DNA from: Streptomyces flaveolus
Lineage (GTDB): Bacteria > Actinomycetota > Actinomycetes > Streptomycetales > Streptomycetaceae
Length of the DNA stretch: 64,000 bases
Direction: 5' to 3'
Assembly: GCF_000716535.1 (NCBI RefSeq)
Contig: NZ_JNWV01000026.1
Span: forward strand, 1 to 64,000
The translations under genes and the position numbers were made by a program. Below the pieces are notes generated by a model. The model was not told the origin of the DNA. It ran no database searches and saw nothing but the letters and a program-made list of their open reading frames with translations. Below are positions 24,788 through 33,315 of the stretch, piece after piece (position 1 is the stretch's first letter; each line of letters starts with the position of its first letter).

Positions 24788-26836
24788 TCACTCCTTGCCC
24801 GACGGCTCCTTCGGCCGTTCCACCGCCGGACCGCGCCGGACGGCGCCCGGTGCGTTCCATTCCTGCCGCTTGCGGGCGCGGGCCCGGGCGGCCTCGGAGG
24901 ACTGGAGCTGGTAGGGGACGGAGGTGACCATGACGCCGGGCGTGAACAACAGGCGGCCCTTGAGGCGCAGCGCGCTCTGGTTGTGCAGCAGGTGCTCGTA
25001 CCAGTGGCCGACCACGTACTCGGGGATGATCACGGAGACCGCGTCGCGCGGGGACTCCTTGCGCAGGCCCTTGACGTACTCGATGATCGGCCGCGTGATC
25101 TCGCGGTACGGCGAGTCCAGGACCTTGAGCGGTACGTCGATCCCGCGCCGCTCCCACTCCTCGCGCAGCGCCTTGGTCTCGGCCGGGTCCACGTTGACGG
25201 TCAGCGCCTCCAGGGTGTCCGAGCGCATCAGCTTGGCGTAGGCCAGGGCGCGCAGTGTCGGCCGGTGGATCTTGGAGATCAGCACGACCGAGTGGACCCG
25301 CGACGGGCGGACCATGTCGTCGGCCGGGCCCTCGGGGGCCGCGATCTCCTCGGCGACCCGGTCGTAGTGCTTCCGGATCGCGGTCATCGTCGCGTAGAAG
25401 ATGCACATGCCGAGCAGGGCCACCCAGGCGCCGTGCGTGAACTTGGTGACCAGGACGACGACGAGCACCAGGCCGGTGAAGAAGGCGCCGAACGCGTTGA
25501 TCGCCCGGGAGCGGATCATGTGGCTGCGCTTGGCCGGGTCCTTCTCGACCCCGAGGTGGCGGTTCCAGTGCCGGACCATGCCGGTCTGGCTGAGCGTGAA
25601 GGACACGAACACGCCGACGATGTAGAGCTGGATCAGGCGGGTGGAGTCGGCGCCGTAGATGAACACCAGCAGCATCGCGGCGCCCGCGAGCAGCACGATT
25701 CCGTTGGAGAAGGCGAGCCGGTCGCCACGCGTGTGCAGCTGGCGCGGCAGGTAGCGGTCCTGGGCGAGGATGGAGCCGAGCAGCGGGAAGCCGTTGTACG
25801 CCGTGTTGGCGGCCAGGAACAGCACCAGCGCGGTGGCTGCGGCGAGCAGGACGAACAGGAAGCTGCCCTTGCCGAAGACCGCCTCGGCGACCTGGGAGAT
25901 GACCGGGTTCTGGACGTAGCCGGAGCCGAGCGGGACGCCGTTGTGCAGCAGGTCGGTGGCCGGCTTCTCGGCCATGCGCACCTTGGTGGTCATGGCGAGC
26001 ACGATGATGCCGCAGAACATGGTGACGGCCAGCAGGCCCATCATGGCGAGCGTGGTGGCCGCGTTCTTCGACTTGGGCTTGCGGAAGGCCGGGACGCCGT
26101 TGGAGATGGCCTCGACGCCGGTGAGGGCCGCACAGCCGGAGGAGAAGGCGCGCAGCAGCAGGAAGACGAGGGCGAAGCCGGCGAGCCCCTGGTGCTCGGC
26201 CTTGATGTGGTAGCCGGCCGTCGGTGCCCGCATGGTGTCCCCGAGGACCAGGCCGCGGAAGGCACCCCACGCGATCATGATGAAGACGCCGCCGACGAAC
26301 ACGTACGTCGGGATGGCGAAGAGCTTGCCCGACTCCTTCACGCCCCGCAGGTTCATCAGCGTCAGCAGCACGATCACGGCGGCCGCGCAGAACACCTTGT
26401 GCTCGACCACGAAGGGGATCGCTGAGCCGAGGTTCTCGATGCCGGAGGAGATGGAGACGGCGACGGTGAGGACGTAGTCCACCAGCAGGGCGCTGGCCAC
26501 GGTGAGGCCGGCCTTGGGGCCGAGGTTGGTGGTCGCGACCTCGTAGTCGCCGCCGCCGCTCGGGTAGGCGTGCACGTTCTGCCGGTAGGAGGCGACCACC
26601 GTGAACATCAGCACGACGACCGCGAGCGCGATCCAGGGGCTGAAGTGGTACGCCGACACGCCCGCGATGGACAGGACCAGCAGGACCTCCCCCGGCGCGT
26701 AGGCGACGGAGGACAGCGGGTCGGAAGCGAAGACGGGGAGTGCGATGCGCTTCGGCAGGAGCGTTTCACCCAGCCGGTCACTGCGCAGTGCGCGCCCGAT
26801 CAGGATCCGTTTGGGCACGTCGGTCAGTTTGGACAC
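24788..26836 (-). CDS. APC-superfamily transporter, KimA/YdaO-like
   Basis: Polytopic transporter of 682 residues: about twelve membrane helices (residues 50-450) followed by a cytosolic C-terminal domain of about 200 residues, the architecture of KimA-type potassium importers. The first helix contains FASDPLSSVAYAPGE and the early region has GGGDYEVA, as in APC permeases. I take the GTG at 26836 (start VSKLTDVPKR) because the family begins there; the upstream extension is not helix-like. The gene is divergent from a small ORF and the trkA pair, which supports a potassium role over amino-acid transport, although the latter is the generic annotation. The same gene order occurs in mycobacteria (from memory). 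Confidence 0.85.
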   Translation of the reverse strand: MSKLTDVPKRILIGRALRSDRLGETLLPKRIALPVFASDPLSSVAYAPGEVLLVLSIAGVSAYHFSPWIALAVVVLMFTVVASYRQNVHAYPSGGGDYEVATTNLGPKAGLTVASALLVDYVLTVAVSISSGIENLGSAIPFVVEHKVFCAAAVIVLLTLMNLRGVKESGKLFAIPTYVFVGGVFIMIAWGAFRGLVLGDTMRAPTAGYHIKAEHQGLAGFALVFLLLRAFSSGCAALTGVEAISNGVPAFRKPKSKNAATTLAMMGLLAVTMFCGIIVLAMTTKVRMAEKPATDLLHNGVPLGSGYVQNPVISQVAEAVFGKGSFLFVLLAAATALVLFLAANTAYNGFPLLGSILAQDRYLPRQLHTRGDRLAFSNGIVLLAGAAMLLVFIYGADSTRLIQLYIVGVFVSFTLSQTGMVRHWNRHLGVEKDPAKRSHMIRSRAINAFGAFFTGLVLVVVLVTKFTHGAWVALLGMCIFYATMTAIRKHYDRVAEEIAAPEGPADDMVRPSRVHSVVLISKIHRPTLRALAYAKLMRSDTLEALTVNVDPAETKALREEWERRGIDVPLKVLDSPYREITRPIIEYVKGLRKESPRDAVSVIIPEYVVGHWYEHLLHNQSALRLKGRLLFTPGVMVTSVPYQLQSSEAARARARKRQEWNAPGAVRRGPAVERPKEPSGKE

Positions 26837-26997
26837 GAGAGAGGATCGTAAGCCTTCGAACAGGCACCCGCCCACCCGGCGTGCTGGATCTGCCTCACGA
26901 GTGAAATCGGGGGCGCACGGAACTACGGAATCCGTGCTTCGTGTGCCCGCCGTGCCTAGATGGCAAACCCCGCTTGTCATCGCACTTCGGAGGTTCC

Positions 26998-27147
26998 ATG
27001 CCCGCGACCGCGGAGCTGATCGGGGCGCTGCTCGCCCTCGGCGGCCTCGGAATCCTGACCCTGTGCAGCGTGCGCAGCATCACTCGCCGACGGCTCCCGC
27101 CGCCACCCGCCGCACAGGGGTGCCCGCCGCGTGGCGCCCGTGTGTAG
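26998..27147 (+). CDS. Small single-helix membrane protein (49 aa)
   Basis: Short ORF starting at ATG 26998 with a good GGAGG ribosome binding site six bases upstream. It has one predicted membrane helix (about 7-26, LIGALLALGGLGILTLCSV), followed by a basic, proline-rich tail. It lies directly ahead of the trkA pair (63 bp), in the divergent promoter region of the KimA-like transporter. A role as an accessory subunit of a potassium transporter, like other tiny membrane proteins, is conjecture. Confidence 0.5.
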   Translation: MPATAELIGALLALGGLGILTLCSVRSITRRRLPPPPAAQGCPPRGARV

Positions 27148-27210
27148 CTTTGGGCGTCGGTCTGAGACCCTGATGCTGAGCAGTAGCTTTTGGACACCGG
27201 AAGGACGGTC

Positions 27211-27882
27211 GTGCACATCGTCATCATGGGCTGCGGAAGAGTGGGTTCCGCTCTTGCCCAGACCCTGGAGCAACAGGGACACACGGTCGCCGTGATCGAC
27301 CAGGACCCCACCGCCTTCCGCCGGCTGGGCCCGGGATTCGGGGGCCGCCGGGTCACCGGCGTCGGCTTCGACCAGGACACCCTGCGCGAGGCGGGCATCG
27401 AGGAGGCCGGCGCCTTCGCCGCCGTCTCCAGCGGTGACAACTCCAACATCATCTCCGCGCGCGTGGCCCGCGAGATGTTCGGTGTGGAGAACGTGGCCGC
27501 CCGCATCTACGACCCCCGCCGTGCCGAGGTCTACCAGCGCCTGGGCATCCCCACCGTGGCGACGGTCCGCTGGACCGCCGACCAGATGCTGCGCCGGCTG
27601 CTGCCCTCCGGTGCCGAGCCGCTGTGGCGCGATCCCACCGGCGGGGTGCAGCTCGCCGAGGTGCACGCCTCCCCGAAGTGGGTCGGCCACAAGATCAGCA
27701 AGCTCCAGGAGGAGACGGGCGTCCGGGTCGCGTTCCTGACCCGCCTGGGCGAGGCGATCCTGCCCACCTCGCAGACGGTGCTGCAGGAGGGCGACCTCGT
27801 GCACGTGATGATGCGGACGGACGACGTGGACAAGGTCGAGGCGGCGTTCGCCGGTGGCCCGGAAGAGGAGGGCGGTCACTGA
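27211..27882 (+). CDS. trkA: TrkA-family potassium uptake regulator (first copy)
   Basis: Cytoplasmic RCK protein of 223 residues: an N-terminal Rossmann NAD-binding domain (GCGRVGSALAQ glycine motif, then acidic VIDQD at the end of the second strand) and a C-terminal RCK_C domain (about 135-215) that may bind ligands such as c-di-AMP. Translation starts at the GTG at 27211, with GGAAGGAC seven bases upstream. Its TGA overlaps the ATG of the next trkA gene (TGATG), so the pair is co-translated, as with CeoB/CeoC in mycobacteria. The presumed transport partner is the divergent KimA-like permease or a Trk channel elsewhere. Confidence 0.92.
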   Translation: MHIVIMGCGRVGSALAQTLEQQGHTVAVIDQDPTAFRRLGPGFGGRRVTGVGFDQDTLREAGIEEAGAFAAVSSGDNSNIISARVAREMFGVENVAARIYDPRRAEVYQRLGIPTVATVRWTADQMLRRLLPSGAEPLWRDPTGGVQLAEVHASPKWVGHKISKLQEETGVRVAFLTRLGEAILPTSQTVLQEGDLVHVMMRTDDVDKVEAAFAGGPEEEGGH

Positions 27883-28550
27883 TGAGGGTCGCCATTGCCG
27901 GAGCCGGCGCCGTCGGCCGCTCGATCGCGGGCGAGCTGCTGGAGAACGGCCACGAGGTCCTGCTGATCGACAAGGCGCCGACCGCCATCTCGGTCGAGCG
28001 CGTGCCGCAGGCGGAGTGGCTGCTCGCCGACGCCTGCGAGATCACGTCCCTGGACGAGGCGGCGTTGCAGCGCTGCAACGTCGTGATCGCCGCGACCGGC
28101 GACGACAAGGTGAACCTGGTCGTCTCGCTGCTCGCCAAGACGGAGTACGGCGTTCCGCGCGTCGTGGCCCGGGTGAACAACCCGAAGAACGAGTGGCTGT
28201 TCAACGAGGCCTGGGGTGTCGACGTCGCCGTCTCCACGCCGCGCCTGATGTCCGCCCTGGTGGAGGAGGCGGTGAGCGTCGGCGACCTGGTCCGGCTGCT
28301 CCGCTTCAGCCACGGCGACGCCAACCTCGTCGAGCTGACCCTGCCGGAGGAGTCGGCGCTGGCCGGCACCCAGGTCGGGGACGTGCAGTGGCCGGAGGAC
28401 ACCTCCCTGGTCACGATCATCCGCGGCACCCGCGTGCTGACCCCCTCCAAGGAGGACTCCCTGGAGCCGGGCGACGAACTCCTCTTCGTGGCCGCGCAGG
28501 CCCGGGAGGAGCAGCTCGAGGACCTGCTGTCGGTGCGGCGGGAGGACTGA
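27882..28550 (+). CDS. trkA: TrkA-family potassium uptake regulator (second copy)
   Basis: Paralogue of the preceding gene, 222 residues. It shows the Rossmann fingerprint GAGAVGRSIAGELLENGHEV with LLIDK, a second conserved region (VIAATGDDKVNLVVSLLAKTEYG) and a C-terminal RCK_C domain (about 140-220). Its ATG overlaps the upstream stop by one base. The two proteins may form a hetero-oligomeric gating ring. A strong terminator follows five bases after the stop. Confidence 0.92.
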   Translation: MRVAIAGAGAVGRSIAGELLENGHEVLLIDKAPTAISVERVPQAEWLLADACEITSLDEAALQRCNVVIAATGDDKVNLVVSLLAKTEYGVPRVVARVNNPKNEWLFNEAWGVDVAVSTPRLMSALVEEAVSVGDLVRLLRFSHGDANLVELTLPEESALAGTQVGDVQWPEDTSLVTIIRGTRVLTPSKEDSLEPGDELLFVAAQAREEQLEDLLSVRRED

Positions 28551-28554
28551 CCGC

Positions 28555-28602
28555 ACGACGACGAAGGGCGCCCTTGGTGACAAGGGCGCCCTTCGTCGTC
28601 GT
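28555..28602. terminator. Bidirectional terminator, perfect 21-bp stem
   Basis: The 21 bases at 28555-28575 (ACGACGACGAAGGGCG...) are perfectly complementary to 28582-28602, with the six-base loop GGTGAC. It sits between the convergent trkA and DUF3159 genes and should end transcription from at least the trkA side. Confidence 0.85.
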
Positions 28603-28675
28603 GAGCCCGCCTGGCCGTCGTAGGCCCGCCCGCGTCTTCCGGCGGAGCCCGAGCGACTCTCCTCGCGGAGCCTGC

Positions 28676-29425
28676 CTAGCTCTCCCTGCGGTGCCGGCCG
28701 CCGGCCGCCTCGGCGGCGGCCTTCCTCTCCTCGGCCGCCTTCTCCTCCGCCTCCATCTCCGCGAACACGTCGATGGGCGCGGGCGCCTTCGCCAGGAAGA
28801 CCCAGGTCAGCCACACCGCCAGCAGGAACGGCGGGATCTTCAGGATGACCAGGACCCAGCCGAGCTGCGTGGTGTCGGCCCACCAGTACAGCGGGAAGAG
28901 GATCGCGCACTTGGCGAGCAGGATCAGGCCCCAGGCCCAACTGGCCTTGGTGTACGCCTTCTTGCGGCCGGGGTTACGGGTGCGCCAGGAGAGGTTCTCC
29001 TTGAAGATCGGGCCGAGGATGAGACCCATCAGGGGCACACCGGCCAGGGTCGTGACGATGTAGGCCAGCGCCATGCCCAGCGTGTAGAGCATGCCGGGGA
29101 GGTAGAAGTTCTTGGCGTTGCCGGTGAACATCGCGAACACGACGCCGAAGGCCACACCGAAGACACCGCTGAAGGCGTGCTTGACGGTGTCCTTCATCGC
29201 CAGCCGGACGACGACCAGGATCAGTGACAGGGCCAGCGCGGCGATCGCCGCCATGTGCAGGTTCTTGTTGACCGTGAAGATCGCGACGAAGAGCAGGCCC
29301 GGCAGGACCGTCTCGACCATGCCGCGGACCCCGCCGAAGGCCTCGAACAGCGCCGCCTCGGTCACCGCGCGGGCGTCGGGCTGAGTCTGGTCGGTGTCTT
29401 GGGTCGGCTTGTCGAGGGACGTCAC
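28676..29425 (-). CDS. DUF3159 membrane protein
   Basis: Conserved actinobacterial membrane protein of 249 residues, family DUF3159, function unknown. About six membrane helices are visible between residues 30 and 205 (for example VLPGLLFVAIFTV and MAAIAALALSLILVVVRLAM), with FGGVRGMVET before the first, a conserved entry motif. The C-terminal 40 residues are charged and probably cytoplasmic (KAAEERKAAAEAA). The GTG start is preceded by GGGAG lying within the end of the OB-fold gene, three bases apart, so the two are coupled. The order OB-fold, DUF3159, trkA pair matches mycobacterial chromosomes, suggesting a shared envelope or ion-homeostasis task. Confidence 0.85.
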   Translation of the reverse strand: MTSLDKPTQDTDQTQPDARAVTEAALFEAFGGVRGMVETVLPGLLFVAIFTVNKNLHMAAIAALALSLILVVVRLAMKDTVKHAFSGVFGVAFGVVFAMFTGNAKNFYLPGMLYTLGMALAYIVTTLAGVPLMGLILGPIFKENLSWRTRNPGRKKAYTKASWAWGLILLAKCAILFPLYWWADTTQLGWVLVILKIPPFLLAVWLTWVFLAKAPAPIDVFAEMEAEEKAAEERKAAAEAAGGRHRRES

Positions 29426-29428
29426 CGG

Positions 29429-29827
29429 CTACTCCCGTCCGAGGGGTCGCAGTTCGTATTTCGGGTTGAACAGCACCCGGCGGCCCCGGCTCATCGAGAT
29501 CCGGCCCGATGCGATCAGCTTGCGCCCCGGTTCTATCCCCACGATGGAGCGCCTGCCGAGCCACACCACGTCCAGCGCGGCGGAGCCGTCGAACAGCTCG
29601 GCCTCCAGGGCCGGGACTCCGGCGCGCGGGCGCAGGGTGACCGTGCGCAAGGTACCAGTTACGGTGACGATCTGGCGGTCGTGACAGTCACCGATCTTCG
29701 TACATCCGGCCGTCTCCGCGTCCTCGCGCAGCTCCTCCGACTCCAGGTCCTCCTGCGACGAGGAGAGCCGGTCGAGCATGCGCCGGAACCGGCCGGCCGG
29801 CTTTTCGGAACGAGGAACAGCAGTCAT
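29429..29827 (-). CDS. OB-fold nucleic-acid-binding-like protein
   Basis: Small cytoplasmic protein of 132 residues. Residues about 45-130 form an OB-fold-like beta barrel (GDCHDRQIVTVTGTLRTV, then AELFDGSAALDVVWLGRR and LIASGRIS), resembling the anticodon-binding-type OB domain of aminoacyl-tRNA synthetases. The N-terminal 40 residues are charged and helical. It is known as a conserved single-domain protein in the actinobacterial potassium/dut neighbourhood. Start ATG at 29827. Its stop is three bases before the DUF3159 start. Confidence 0.82.
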   Translation of the reverse strand: MTAVPRSEKPAGRFRRMLDRLSSSQEDLESEELREDAETAGCTKIGDCHDRQIVTVTGTLRTVTLRPRAGVPALEAELFDGSAALDVVWLGRRSIVGIEPGRKLIASGRISMSRGRRVLFNPKYELRPLGRE

Positions 29828-29907
29828 ACCTGAAGCGTACCGGGGTGCGCCGACAGGGCCGTAGCGCAGCTCACTTCCGCAGCACGGCCCGTCCCCGCGG
29901 CCTCGGC

Positions 29908-30627
29908 TCACGTCTCGAACCGGTAGCCCATCCCCGGCTCGGTGATGAAGTGCTTCGGGTGCGACGGGTCCGACTCCAGCTTCCGCCGCAGCTGGGCCAT
30001 GTACACCCGCAGGTAGTTGGTCTCGGTCCCGTACGACGGCCCCCACACCTCCTGGAGCAGCTGCTTCTGGCTGACCAGCCGGCCGGTGTTGCGGACCAGC
30101 ACCTCCAGCAGATGCCACTCGGTCGGGGTGAGCCGGACGTCCTTGCCGGCCCGGTTGACCTTCTTGGCGGCGAGGTCGACGGTGAAGCCCTCGGTCTCCA
30201 CGGTCGTCACGTCGTCCTCGCCCGGCCCGGCCGGCTCCGCCCGGCGGACGGCGGCCCGCAGCCGGGCCAGCAGCTCGTCCATGCCGAACGGTTTGGTCAC
30301 GTAGTCGTCGGCGCCCGCGTCCAGCGCCTCCACCTTCTCGTCGGAGGAGTGGCGGGCGGACAGCACCAGGATCGGCACCCGGGTCCAGCCGCGCAGCCCC
30401 CTGATCACCTCGACGCCGTCCATGTCGGGCAGGCCCAGGTCGAGGACGACCACGTCGGGGTGGCGGGAGGCGGCGAGTTCCAGCGCGGTCCTGCCGTCGG
30501 GGGCCGCGTCGACCTCGTACTTGCGCGCCTTGAGGTTGATCACGAGGGCGCGCACGATCTGCGGCTCGTCGTCGACCACGAGCACCCTCGTGGGGGTCTG
30601 GGGGGACCCCCCAGCCGGGCTCACCAT
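29908..30627 (-). CDS. kdpE: KdpE-like response regulator
   Basis: OmpR-type regulator of 239 residues paired with the KdpD-like kinase. The receiver domain has VVDDEP, phosphoacceptor Asp in VVLDLGLPDMDG, and VTKPFGMDEL with the conserved Lys. The DNA-binding domain ends NYLRVYMAQLRRKLE and the C-terminus is TEPGMGYRFE, a KdpE-like ending. Its ATG lies inside the end of kdpD, overlapping by seven bases. The first codons contain a G/C palindromic repeat (30592-30611), giving a Pro/Gly-rich leader before the first beta strand. KdpFABC is not encoded in the window, so the regulon is elsewhere. Confidence 0.92.
   Translation of the reverse strand: MVSPAGGSPQTPTRVLVVDDEPQIVRALVINLKARKYEVDAAPDGRTALELAASRHPDVVVLDLGLPDMDGVEVIRGLRGWTRVPILVLSARHSSDEKVEALDAGADDYVTKPFGMDELLARLRAAVRRAEPAGPGEDDVTTVETEGFTVDLAAKKVNRAGKDVRLTPTEWHLLEVLVRNTGRLVSQKQLLQEVWGPSYGTETNYLRVYMAQLRRKLESDPSHPKHFITEPGMGYRFET
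30592..30611. repeat. G/C palindromic repeat within kdpE start
   Basis: GGGGGTC (30592-30598) and GACCCCC (30605-30611) form an inverted repeat around TGGGGG inside the first codons of kdpE. Similar GGTCTGGGGGGACCC strings are, from memory, very frequent interspersed repeats in streptomycete genomes. Confidence 0.5.
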
Positions 30628-33179
30628 GTGGCCTGCCTTTCCGGTTCTGTACGGGACTCCCCGGCAGGGAGCGGCTCGGGACGCTGTCCTGCCGCGCGCA
30701 GGCTCAGCACCATGGTGAGCCCGCCGCCCGGCGTGTCCTCGGCGGTGAGGGTGCCGCCCATGGCCTCGGCGAAGCCCCGGGCGACCGCGAGGCCGAGCCC
30801 GACGCCGGCACCGCGCGGAGCGTCACCGTACCGCTGGAAGGGCTCGAAGATGCGGTCCTTGGCGTCGTCCGGGACACCCGGGCCGCGGTCCACCACGCGC
30901 ACCTCCACGCGGTCGGCGATGGCGCTCGCGGCCACCAGGACCCGCCGCCCGGGCGGGCTGTACTTGACGGCGTTCTCCACCAGGTTGGCCACCGACCGCT
31001 CCAGCAGCCCGGGGTCGACGGCGACCATGGGCAGCGTCTCGGGCACGTCGAGCTCCACGCTGTCCTCTGGTACGCCGCCGAGCGCCATCGGTACGACCTC
31101 GTCGACGTCGATCTCGCGGATCAGCGGGGTGACCGTGCCGGTCTGGAGGCGGGACATGTCCAGGAGGTTGCCGACGAGGTGGTCGAGCCGGTCGGCGCCC
31201 TCCTCGATGCCCTCCAGCAGCTCCGCCTGGTCCTCCTCGGACCAGGCGACGTCGTCGGAGCGCAGGGAGGACACGGCGGCCTTGATGCCGGCCAGCGGGG
31301 TGCGCAGGTCGTGGCTGACGGCGGCCAGCAGGGCGGTGCGGATGCGGTTGCCCTCGGCGAGCGTGCGGGCCCGGTCGGCCTCCTCCTTCAGGCGCCTGCG
31401 GTCGAGCACGACGGCGGCCTGGGCGGCGAACGCGGCGAGCACCCGGCGGTCCGCCGCGGGCAGCACCCGGCCGGTGAGGGCGAGCGCCATGTGGTCGCCG
31501 ACGGGCATGTCGACGTCGGCGTCCTCGGGGCGTTCCAGCGGCGGCCCGAGGCCGGCGCGGCCCGCGCACGTCCAGGGCGTCACGTCGCTCGCGCGTTCCA
31601 GCAGGGCGGCCGACTCCATGGCGAAGGTCTCGCGGACCCGCTCCAGCAGTTCCTCCAGGCTCGTCTCGCCGCGCAGCACGTTCCCGGCGAGGAAGGAGAG
31701 GATCTCGGACTCGGCGCGCAGCCGGGCGGCCTGGTGGGTGCGCCGGGCGGCGAGATCGACGACCGAGGCGACCGCCATCCCCACCCCGAAGAAAATCGCG
31801 ATGGCGACGATGTTCCTGGGGTCGGCGACGGTCAGCCGGTGCAGCGGCGGGGTGTAGAAGTAGTTCAGCAGCAGCGAGCCGAAGGCCGCCGAGGCCAGCG
31901 CGGGCAGCAGACCGCCGAGCAGGGCCGCCGCGACGGTGACGGACAGGAACAGCAGCATGTCGTTGGCGAGGCCGAGGTCGACGTTGTTCAGCAGCACCGC
32001 GAGGATCGCGGGGCCGGCCAGACCGACCGCCCAGCCCCAGATGATCCGCGCCCGCCCGAGCCGGCCGCCTCGTGCCACGGGCAGCCCCCGGCCCTTGGCG
32101 ACCTCTTCGTGGGTGACGATGTGCACGTCCAGGTCGGGCCCGGAGTCCCGGGCGACCGTGGCGCCGACGCCGGGCCCGAAGACGTACTGCCAGGCCTTGC
32201 GCCGGGAGGAGCCGAGCACGATCTGGGTGGCGTTCACCCCGCGCGCGAAGTCGAGCAGGGCGGCCGGGACGTCGTCGCCGACCACGTGGTGGAACGTTCC
32301 GCCCAGGTCCTCGACCAGGGTGCGCTGGACGGCCAGCTCCTTCGGGGAGGCCGAGGACAGCCCGTCGCTGCGGGCGATGTAGACGGCCATGACCTCGCCG
32401 CCGGCGCCCTTCTCGGCGAGCCGGGCGGCCCGGCGGATCAGCGTGCGCCCCTCGGGACCACCGGTCAGGCCCACCACGATCCGCTCCCGGGAGCCCCATA
32501 TCGTCGAGACCCGGTGCTCGCTGCGGTAGGCGTTCAAGTAGGCGTCGACCCGGTCGGCCACCCACAGCAGCGCCAGCTCGCGCAGGGCGGTGAGGTTGCC
32601 GGGGCGGAAGTAGTTGGACAGGGCCGCGTCGACCTTGTCCGGCTGGTAGATGTTGCCGTGGGCCATGCGGCGGCGCAGTGCCTGCGGGGACATGTCGACC
32701 AGCTCGATGTCGTCCGCCCGCCGTACGACCTCGTCCGGGACGGTCTCCCGCTGCCGCACCCCGGTGATCGACTCGACCACGTCGCCGAGTGACTCCAGAT
32801 GCTGGATGTTGACGGTGGAGACCACGTCGATGCCGGCGGCCAGCAGCTCCTCGACGTCCTGCCAGCGCTTGGCGTTGCGGGAGCCGGGGACGTTGGTGTG
32901 GGCCAGCTCGTCGACGAGGGCGACGGCGGGCGCCCGGCGCAGGACGGCGTCCACGTCCATCTCGCCGAAGACGGCGCACCGGTACTCCAGCTCCTTGCGC
33001 GGCACCTGCTCCAGACCGTGCAGCATCACCTCGGTGCGCGGCCGGCCATGGCACTCCACGAACGCGACCACGCAGTCGGTGCCCCGCTCGACCCGGCGGT
33101 GCGCCTCGGCGAGCATGGCGTAGGTCTTGCCCACACCCGGTGCCGCACCGAGGTAGATCCGAAGCTTGCCGCGTGCCAT
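30621..33179 (-). CDS. kdpD: KdpD-like turgor/potassium sensor kinase
   Basis: Sensor kinase of 852 residues. The N-terminal KdpD domain begins MARGKLRIYLGAAPGVGKT with its Walker A motif (about 11-18). A universal-stress-protein-like domain follows (about 245-370). Four closely spaced membrane helices (DUF4118, about 395-490), a GAF-like region, the phosphoacceptor box AAVSHDLRTPLAG and an HATPase domain (NLVENAVKYSPPG; DRGPGVPDDAKDRIF; GVGLGLAVARG) complete it. The start at 33179 is fixed by homology of MARGKLR; upstream sequence is not conserved. It overlaps kdpE by seven bases. In other actinobacteria this kinase controls the Kdp pump, and c-di-AMP-binding KdpD forms are known. Confidence 0.92.
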   Translation of the reverse strand: MARGKLRIYLGAAPGVGKTYAMLAEAHRRVERGTDCVVAFVECHGRPRTEVMLHGLEQVPRKELEYRCAVFGEMDVDAVLRRAPAVALVDELAHTNVPGSRNAKRWQDVEELLAAGIDVVSTVNIQHLESLGDVVESITGVRQRETVPDEVVRRADDIELVDMSPQALRRRMAHGNIYQPDKVDAALSNYFRPGNLTALRELALLWVADRVDAYLNAYRSEHRVSTIWGSRERIVVGLTGGPEGRTLIRRAARLAEKGAGGEVMAVYIARSDGLSSASPKELAVQRTLVEDLGGTFHHVVGDDVPAALLDFARGVNATQIVLGSSRRKAWQYVFGPGVGATVARDSGPDLDVHIVTHEEVAKGRGLPVARGGRLGRARIIWGWAVGLAGPAILAVLLNNVDLGLANDMLLFLSVTVAAALLGGLLPALASAAFGSLLLNYFYTPPLHRLTVADPRNIVAIAIFFGVGMAVASVVDLAARRTHQAARLRAESEILSFLAGNVLRGETSLEELLERVRETFAMESAALLERASDVTPWTCAGRAGLGPPLERPEDADVDMPVGDHMALALTGRVLPAADRRVLAAFAAQAAVVLDRRRLKEEADRARTLAEGNRIRTALLAAVSHDLRTPLAGIKAAVSSLRSDDVAWSEEDQAELLEGIEEGADRLDHLVGNLLDMSRLQTGTVTPLIREIDVDEVVPMALGGVPEDSVELDVPETLPMVAVDPGLLERSVANLVENAVKYSPPGRRVLVAASAIADRVEVRVVDRGPGVPDDAKDRIFEPFQRYGDAPRGAGVGLGLAVARGFAEAMGGTLTAEDTPGGGLTMVLSLRAAGQRPEPLPAGESRTEPERQATW

Positions 33180-33315
33180 GGCCCCATTGTCTTCCCGTGC
33201 CCGTCGCCTACGCAGCGTCGACCTTACGGCCACGATCACGGCGAACGGGACGGGGAACGGGAGCAGCGGGCAACCTTGACGGAACCCTGATGGGACCGCC
33301 GCCGGGCCGCACGGC

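Noticed and set aside
24680..26425. Long plus-strand open frame opposite the APC transporter gene
   Set aside because: It is antisense to a well-supported membrane protein gene; GC-rich streptomycete genes routinely leave open frames on the opposite strand, and the translation is low-complexity Asp/Arg/Gly/Gln-rich.
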